Assembly: GCA_965243695.1 (NCBI GenBank) | Contig: CBDEWC010000009.1 | Span: 124,001 to 188,000, forward strand | Direction of reading: 5' to 3' | From: JAKVCB01 sp965243695 | GTDB taxonomy: Bacteria > Planctomycetota > Planctomycetia > Pirellulales > Lacipirellulaceae | DNA length: 64,000 nt | Part shown: positions 59,686 to 64,000 of the stretch, one piece after another | Layout: each line of letters opens with the position of its first letter | Position numbering within the stretch: the stretch's first letter is position 1 | Position numbers and translations under genes: made by a program | Notes under the pieces: model-generated | What the model saw: only the letters and a program-made list of their open reading frames with translations | The model's database searches: none | What the model was told of the DNA's origin: nothing

Positions 59686-60903
59686 TTATGCGCGCATCTC
59701 GTCCAGCGCGTTGCGTGTTCGAGCGGCCATCTCGTCGATCAGTTCGTCCGGCATATCGGACCACCAGGGGAAGCTGATCATGTTGTCATAAAATCGGTCG
59801 CTCTCGGGAATATCGGCGCTCGAAAATCCGAATTTCTGAAATAACTCCGCCCGATTCAACGGCCAGTACTGCACGATACAGGTGAGTTGATACTTTTCAC
59901 GGATCAGGCTCATTAGGTCATCGCGTTGGCGACCGTATTGCTGGCCGTCGTACCGGGCTGCCATCAAGTGGTATGCGTGCTGGCAACCCTCTGGGACGTG
60001 TTGGAAGTTGAGTTCCGGGTAGTCCGAAAGACCATTCATGAAGCGAGCGGCTTGATGGCGACGCTGCGAGTTGATTGCGTCCAGCCGACCTAGCATCATC
60101 CTCCCGACTGCAGCGTTTGGCTCCCCCAGGCAGTAGTTCACTGGCCACTGGCCGGGAATTGGTTCGACAAGATTCGATCCGGATGGCACCCAGTCTTTTT
60201 CGCGTTTTCCGTCAAAAGTCCAGTTACCCATCCATCGCATGCGCCGAGCTTGAACTCCATGGTCGATGTTCTTGACGGTCAATATGCCGCCTTCACCGAG
60301 TGTTTGCATGTTCTTGTGGGTTTGAAAGCTAAAACAGCCAAAATCTCCAATCGATCCGACTCGTCGATCTTGATACAACGCACCAGGTGCTTGGGCGCAG
60401 TCCTCAACGACCTTGAATCCATGCTTGGCTGCCAGGGCCATAATCGGGTCCATGTCGGCCGGCAAGCCGTATAGGTGTACGACCACTACCGCCTTTGTGC
60501 GATCTGACACCAGCGGCGAAATCGTCTCGGCGCTGACCACGCGCGTCTCGGGATCGATATCCGCCCAGCGGATCGTAATGCCATGACGCGCAAATGGCAC
60601 AGCCGACGCGACATATGTGTGGGCTGGCATGATCACTTCGTCGCCGGGAGAAAGCCCCGTGAGAATAGCGGTCAGTTCCAAGGCCGATGTGCAACTATTC
60701 ACCGCCACCGAATCGGCGCACCCTGTAAATTGGGTAAAATCGCTTTCGAGCGCATTGTTCTCCACTCCCCCTGTGGGGCCGATTGCAAGGCTATTTGCGT
60801 TCCGTAATACGCGCAGCAATTCTTGTTCTTCTTGGCCGGTCAAGCGGGTTTGAACGCCCGGCATTGCAATGGGCGTTAACGGCTTGGTATTTACGGTTGC
60901 CAT
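59686..60903 (-). CDS. DegT/DnrJ/EryC1/StrS aminotransferase
   Basis: 405 residues from the ATG at 60903. PLP-dependent fold type I: GGVENNALESDF, NSCTSALELTAILTG, MPAHTYVAS, ED.AQAPGA (D168 pairs with the pyridine nitrogen) and FSFQTHKNMQTLGEGG (Schiff-base K197). The family aminates keto-sugars or inosose for sugar nucleotide, aminocyclitol or antibiotic synthesis. Here it is alone on its strand between the sulfatase and the lactonase. Substrate unknown. Confidence 0.88.
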   Translation of the reverse strand: MATVNTKPLTPIAMPGVQTRLTGQEEQELLRVLRNANSLAIGPTGGVENNALESDFTQFTGCADSVAVNSCTSALELTAILTGLSPGDEVIMPAHTYVASAVPFARHGITIRWADIDPETRVVSAETISPLVSDRTKAVVVVHLYGLPADMDPIMALAAKHGFKVVEDCAQAPGALYQDRRVGSIGDFGCFSFQTHKNMQTLGEGGILTVKNIDHGVQARRMRWMGNWTFDGKREKDWVPSGSNLVEPIPGQWPVNYCLGEPNAAVGRMMLGRLDAINSQRRHQAARFMNGLSDYPELNFQHVPEGCQHAYHLMAARYDGQQYGRQRDDLMSLIREKYQLTCIVQYWPLNRAELFQKFGFSSADIPESDRFYDNMISFPWWSDMPDELIDEMAARTRNALDEMRA

Positions 60904-61229
60904 CAATAATTCCTGTCAAAAGCTCATGAGTGTCAAATGTGAAAATGGGTCACGATGGTGGACAAGCATTCCTTGGAGTCGGCGTTCTGCCTGCCTGGGC
61001 AGGGTATGCCGCGTTAGCCCGCGGAAGTTCTAATACATCGCGGTTTTGTAGTAGAATAGTTGCAACCAATGCTTATTTATATATGATTCGTTACTGAAAT
61101 AGCAATGCACGTAGCAGGAAGCACAAGTGTTTAGGTTTGGCTTTTAAGGAAATCGCCTTGGAGACTCTTGGAGACTCTTGGAGACCAAGCCCCCCTGCCC
61201 CCTTACTCGAAACTACGTTTGGGTTTTCC
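60904..61229. other. Divergent intergenic region
   Basis: About 325 bases between two diverging genes, so both promoters should be here. It includes three tandem copies of CTTGGAGACT at 61157-61186, just before the SMP-30 start. No clear -35/-10 pair was found. Confidence 0.5.
61157..61186. repeat. Three tandem 10-bp repeats
   Basis: CTTGGAGACT occurs three times end to end (last copy GAGACC), 44 bases before the SMP-30 start. Confidence 0.8.
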
Positions 61230-62066
61230 ATGATTGATGTAACCTGGCAAATCGTCGCTTCGGGGATCGTCTCTCCGGAAGGGCCGGCTGTTGATCGGGA
61301 TGGCAATGTTTTTCTGGTTAGCCGCTGGACGGGGAAGGTGGTGCAGGTCACCGCCGAAGGCGTGGTTCACGAGCTGGTCGACACGGGAGGCAAGCCGCAG
61401 TCGGTCGCGCTGTTGCCGACCGGCCAGTTGCTGCTGGCAGATGCGGAAAATCACGTCCTGCAGCGCATGACTCGCAAAGGCGAGTTGACAACGATCGCAA
61501 GCAGGGTCGATAGCACATCGGAAGAGTTTCTGGGGCCCAACGACCTGGTGGTTGGCGATGACAATGTGGTCTATTTAACCGACCCGGGATTGGACTTGGA
61601 GAGCCCAGGCCAAATTTTGCGGATCGAGTTGGACTCGGGCGCGGTGACCCGACTGGCCCTTGGGGTTGCGTTTCCCAATGGTATTACGATCAGCGGGGAT
61701 GGGAGTTGGCTCTATGTGGCTGAAAGCGCGACCGGTCGCGTACTCCGCTTCGAACTTTTGGATCGTGGTCACCGCTTGGGGCCGGCGAAGGTATTTATTG
61801 AATTGGACGGACATCTTCCTGATGGGATCGCCTTCGATTCAGAGGGTCGTTTGTTGATTGCATGCTGTGGTGCTGGAGTTCTTGACGTGGTTGCCCCCGA
61901 CGGACAACTCGTTGCCTCAATTCCCGCGGGTGGCCCTGGTTGCACGAACTGTGTCTTTGGCGGCGACGACTTTCAGACACTCTACATGACTGAAGACGAG
62001 CAGCAGGCGCTTTTGAAAACTCGCTGGCCGGTTCCTGGACAGCGAGCCTACTCGAGAAGTTTGTAG
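61230..62066 (+). CDS. SMP-30/gluconolactonase (SGL) family protein
   Basis: 278 residues from the ATG at 61230. A six-bladed propeller pattern is marked by SPEGPAVDRDGNVFLVS, GPNDLVVGDDNVVYLTDPG, FPNGITISGDGSWLYVAESATGRVLRF and LPDGIAFDSEGRLLIAC. The glutamate of SPEGP and the Asn/Asp positions that bind calcium in SMP-30 are present. The family opens sugar lactones. No signal peptide, so it acts inside. With the dehydratase at 37482 and the aldolase-type gene at 41495 it could feed an aldonic-acid pathway. Confidence 0.85.
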   Translation: MIDVTWQIVASGIVSPEGPAVDRDGNVFLVSRWTGKVVQVTAEGVVHELVDTGGKPQSVALLPTGQLLLADAENHVLQRMTRKGELTTIASRVDSTSEEFLGPNDLVVGDDNVVYLTDPGLDLESPGQILRIELDSGAVTRLALGVAFPNGITISGDGSWLYVAESATGRVLRFELLDRGHRLGPAKVFIELDGHLPDGIAFDSEGRLLIACCGAGVLDVVAPDGQLVASIPAGGPGCTNCVFGGDDFQTLYMTEDEQQALLKTRWPVPGQRAYSRSL

Positions 62067-62171
62067 CAGTTGGCAACCTGTGTGCTTTACTCCGCAGAAG
62101 TGCAGTCAGTAAAACGTAGTGACCGAGTCGTGGTCTGTTGGAAATCTTGCCGTCGGTTGGCGGACATGGTC

Positions 62172-62867
62172 TTATCCTTGGGCAAAGAATAGCCAATCGG
62201 TTTGCTGCTGATGGATGAGTTGGTTGTCATAAGTAATGGGCTCGATACGAACATGCCCGAAGACCGCATGAAGCGCGTCAGCAAACGGTGAGCTTTCCGC
62301 ATAGGACCACACCCCCAAGACGCCGTCGGTCGCCAGGTGTTGCCGGGCAACCTGCAGGCCTTCTTGGGTGTAAAAAGAGATGCTCTCGTCGCCTAAACGT
62401 TCCTGCGGCGAGTGATCGACGTCGATCAGGATCACGTCGAGTAATTGGTCTGGGGGGCTGGCAAGCCGCCGGTAGACATCACCTTCAGTGACCACGAGCC
62501 GCTGCTCCTCACAGAGTTCAGGAGAGAGTGGAACTAATCCACGGTCAAGCCAGTCAATGACTTGAGGTAGCAGTTCCACCACCTCGAGGTGCGCGACGCG
62601 GTCTGAGAGGAGCGCTTCTCGCGTTGTATAACCCAGCCCAAGTCCACCCACCAACACGCGGAGATCTTTGGCCGAGTGCATCTGGATCGCCGTTCGAGCC
62701 AGGGCGCGTTCCGAATCGGTGTACAGGCTACTCATCAGGAACTCGTGATTGAGCGTTACCTCGGTCACGATCGTTCCGGGTTGCGAAAGTAGTTCGCGTC
62801 GCCGCAGACACAAAGGCCCCAGGGGGCTTGGTTCGTAAGCCAGAATCTCAAGGTTCGAATTGGACAT
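62172..62867 (-). CDS. Spermidine synthase-like (SAM-fold) protein
   Basis: 231 residues from the ATG at 62867. VLVGGLGLGYTTREAL is the nucleotide-binding glycine loop, LEVVELLP the acidic second strand, and LDVILIDVDHSP the motif seen in spermidine-synthase/methyltransferase relatives. Length is short for a spermidine synthase (usually about 280) and the N-terminal tetramerisation part is small. Function uncertain. Its start is separated from the next feature by about 600 empty bases. Confidence 0.75.
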   Translation of the reverse strand: MSNSNLEILAYEPSPLGPLCLRRRELLSQPGTIVTEVTLNHEFLMSSLYTDSERALARTAIQMHSAKDLRVLVGGLGLGYTTREALLSDRVAHLEVVELLPQVIDWLDRGLVPLSPELCEEQRLVVTEGDVYRRLASPPDQLLDVILIDVDHSPQERLGDESISFYTQEGLQVARQHLATDGVLGVWSYAESSPFADALHAVFGHVRIEPITYDNQLIHQQQTDWLFFAQG

Positions 62868-63483
62868 GTGCTGTCAGTCTGGCGGGCGGCGGGTGGAACG
62901 GTTGGCTGCGTCCTGATGTGCTTTTGCGCGGAGTCGCTCAGTTGGCAGTGCATGGAACTGCTGCGCATAGAACGACCGTTTGGCCGTCGCGCCGGGCTAC
63001 TCCGCCAAGCATCACAGCCCGCGACGACCGATCGAAGCGGTTGGCGCTGCTTCTGCTGGTTTGTCGTGTGCCCAGTGTCGTGTGCCCAGTGTCGTGTGCC
63101 CAGTGTGGGTCCGTGGGCAGTTTGGCCAGGGAAAATAGGGGAAACCACGCGGCAAAGGGAGCGCAAGTGCGGGAAGCCGCTGCCGGGACGATGCGGCCAA
63201 CCACAACGCGACCGGTGACGTCGCTGCCAACGGTTGTAGCCCGAAAAGGGTAATCTGGAAAAGTTGCTGCGGACCGCAATCGCGGCCCATCGATTCACCC
63301 GGTGTTGCAAGGCCGACAGAGGCAAACCTGCCGATAGTGCCGACCTGCATGCTGGTTGCAAATGGGAACTGAAAACCGAAAACGACCTGGCCATCCTATG
63401 CTGGGAGACGTCGGACGCACCACCTTGGAATTCTTTCGCAGGCAACGACGTTGCCATTGGGAACCGACGGTGCGCAGCGACGC
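62868..63483. other. Intergenic region
   Basis: About 615 bases with overlapping nonsense frames; a tandem repeat of 14-base units lies at 63063-63104. No gene found. Confidence 0.55.
63063..63104. repeat. Three tandem 14-bp repeats
   Basis: GTCGTGTGCCCAGT occurs three times without change. Confidence 0.9.
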
Positions 63484-63597
63484 TTAACTTGCTTGGTTCT
63501 TCTTCTCCCTTTTTAACTTTCGTTTTTCTTTAGGACTAAGCTTGGCCTTTTTCTGATGTTCTTTTTTGCCTTTGTCCTTACTTCCTTTATCGCCCAT
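63484..63597 (-). CDS. Small lysine-rich protein (37 residues)
   Basis: A frame from the ATG at 63597 reads MGDKGSKDKGKKEHQKKAK, then LSPKEKRKLKREKKNQAS and stops. Over half of the residues are Lys, Glu, Arg or Asp, and it should be a charged, helical or disordered peptide. Small proteins of this composition occur in many bacteria beside cold-shock or stress genes, to my knowledge without known function. It follows the cold-shock gene on the same strand at 43 bases, so they may be on one transcript. No clear ribosome-binding site was seen. Confidence 0.6.
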   Translation of the reverse strand: MGDKGSKDKGKKEHQKKAKLSPKEKRKLKREKKNQAS

Positions 63598-63640
63598 GCC
63601 AGTTTCTCCGGGACTGCAAAAAAATGTTTATGTCCGATCG

Positions 63641-63838
63641 TCAGATCGGTTTGACGTTTTCTGCTCGTGGGCCTTTTGGTCCCTGTCCTTCGGTGTAGGA
63701 CACGCGTTGTCCTTCTTGGAGTTCGTCGTAGCTCACGCCTTCAAGGTTGGACGAATGAAAAAACATATCCTTGTCAGTTCCGGTGTCAATAAACCCGAAT
63801 CCCTTGTCCGTGAGTCTTTTAATTGCGCCTTCAGCCAT
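63641..63838 (-). CDS. Cold-shock protein (CspA family)
   Basis: 65 residues, the full length for the family. RNP1 appears as KGFGFI and RNP2 as DMFFHSS; LQEGQRVSYTEGQGPKGPRAENV is the usual C-terminal half. It binds single-stranded RNA/DNA and acts as an RNA chaperone in the cytoplasm. AGGA lies 11 bases before the ATG at 63838. The upstream 160 bases to the window end hold no other feature. Confidence 0.94.
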   Translation of the reverse strand: MAEGAIKRLTDKGFGFIDTGTDKDMFFHSSNLEGVSYDELQEGQRVSYTEGQGPKGPRAENVKPI

Positions 63839-64000
63839 TTGTTCAATTCCTAAAAAAGTGTCCTGCAGCGTTGCCTGAAAACACCGTGCTCAGGCCGACC
63901 GCTACAACAATGTCAATTCTGCGGAATCACATCCTATCAGATCGTCTTCGGTGAAACCACTATTCTCTCATGGATGAAACCAAGAAGATGGCGAGAAATT

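Noticed and set aside
62920..62960. tRNA-like phrase GCTCAGTTGGCAGTGC
   Set aside because: The flanking bases do not form acceptor, anticodon or T stems.
12981..63104. Tandem repeats as a CRISPR array
   Set aside because: Units are 10-16 bases and directly joined, without spacers, and no cas gene is present.
62765..63457. Minus frame of about 230 codons
   Set aside because: It overlaps the well-supported spermidine-synthase-like gene in another frame and includes the tandem repeat; no family features.

Overview
The window looks like a chromosome segment from a planctomycete, most like the Pirellulales. The signs are PEP-CTERM (exosortase-sorted) secreted proteins carrying dockerin-like calcium repeats, three pseudopilin-like DUF1559 proteins ending in an H-x9-DG motif, small transthyretin-like lipoproteins, sulfatases, PhyH dioxygenases, and rRNA genes that are not in a 16S-23S-5S operon. 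Base composition is moderately GC-rich. No mobile element, prophage or CRISPR array was seen. Region 1 (0-7.5 kb): a PhyH-family dioxygenase, an OFA-type MFS transporter, a SulP anion permease overlapping the fragment of a large secreted planctomycete protein, and a secreted SNase-like protein. Region 2 (7.5-11.3 kb): a minus-strand 23S-5S rRNA unit with leader, processing stem and terminator but no 16S gene. The tRNA-Ile(GAU) and tRNA-Ala(UGC) genes that usually sit in rRNA spacers lie together 10 kb away at 21.2-21.5 kb. Region 3 (11.6-20.6 kb): a diguanylate cyclase with what looks like a truncated second GGDEF domain, then a likely five-gene unit on the minus strand (DUF1559 protein, two lipoproteins, a 1179-residue GH13 amylase and a PEP-CTERM protein) with NTGA start/stop overlaps. 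Region 4 (22-30 kb): a secreted TlpA-type thioredoxin protein, a 1.7 kb stretch without a gene, an NCS2-type purine/pyrimidine permease, and two overlapping DUF1559 genes. Region 5 (30-62 kb): a large carbohydrate island. It holds LamG-like PEP-CTERM proteins, Asp-box propeller (sialidase-like) proteins, a Tat-exported GHL10-like hydrolase, an enolase-superfamily sugar-acid dehydratase, amidohydrolases, a tandem metallo-beta-lactamase protein, a DapA-family aldolase (frameshifted), a polysaccharide deacetylase, a GH42-like glycosidase, an MFS transporter, an FG-GAP/acetyl-xylan-esterase protein (frameshifted), a PhyH dioxygenase, a sulfatase, a DegT aminotransferase and an SMP-30 lactonase. 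The simplest reading is extracellular trimming of a substituted (sulfated or acetylated) glycan, uptake of the released sugars, and lactonase-dehydratase-aldolase breakdown of sugar acids. Several members exist as duplicated, partly decayed copies: a head-to-head pair of pseudogenes at 50.1-53.9 kb has intact paralogues at 46.0-48.4 and 33.2-35.5 kb. Region 6 (62-64 kb): a spermidine-synthase-like methyltransferase fold protein, a 37-residue lysine-rich protein and a cold-shock protein. All assignments come from reading motifs by eye; no database search was run.
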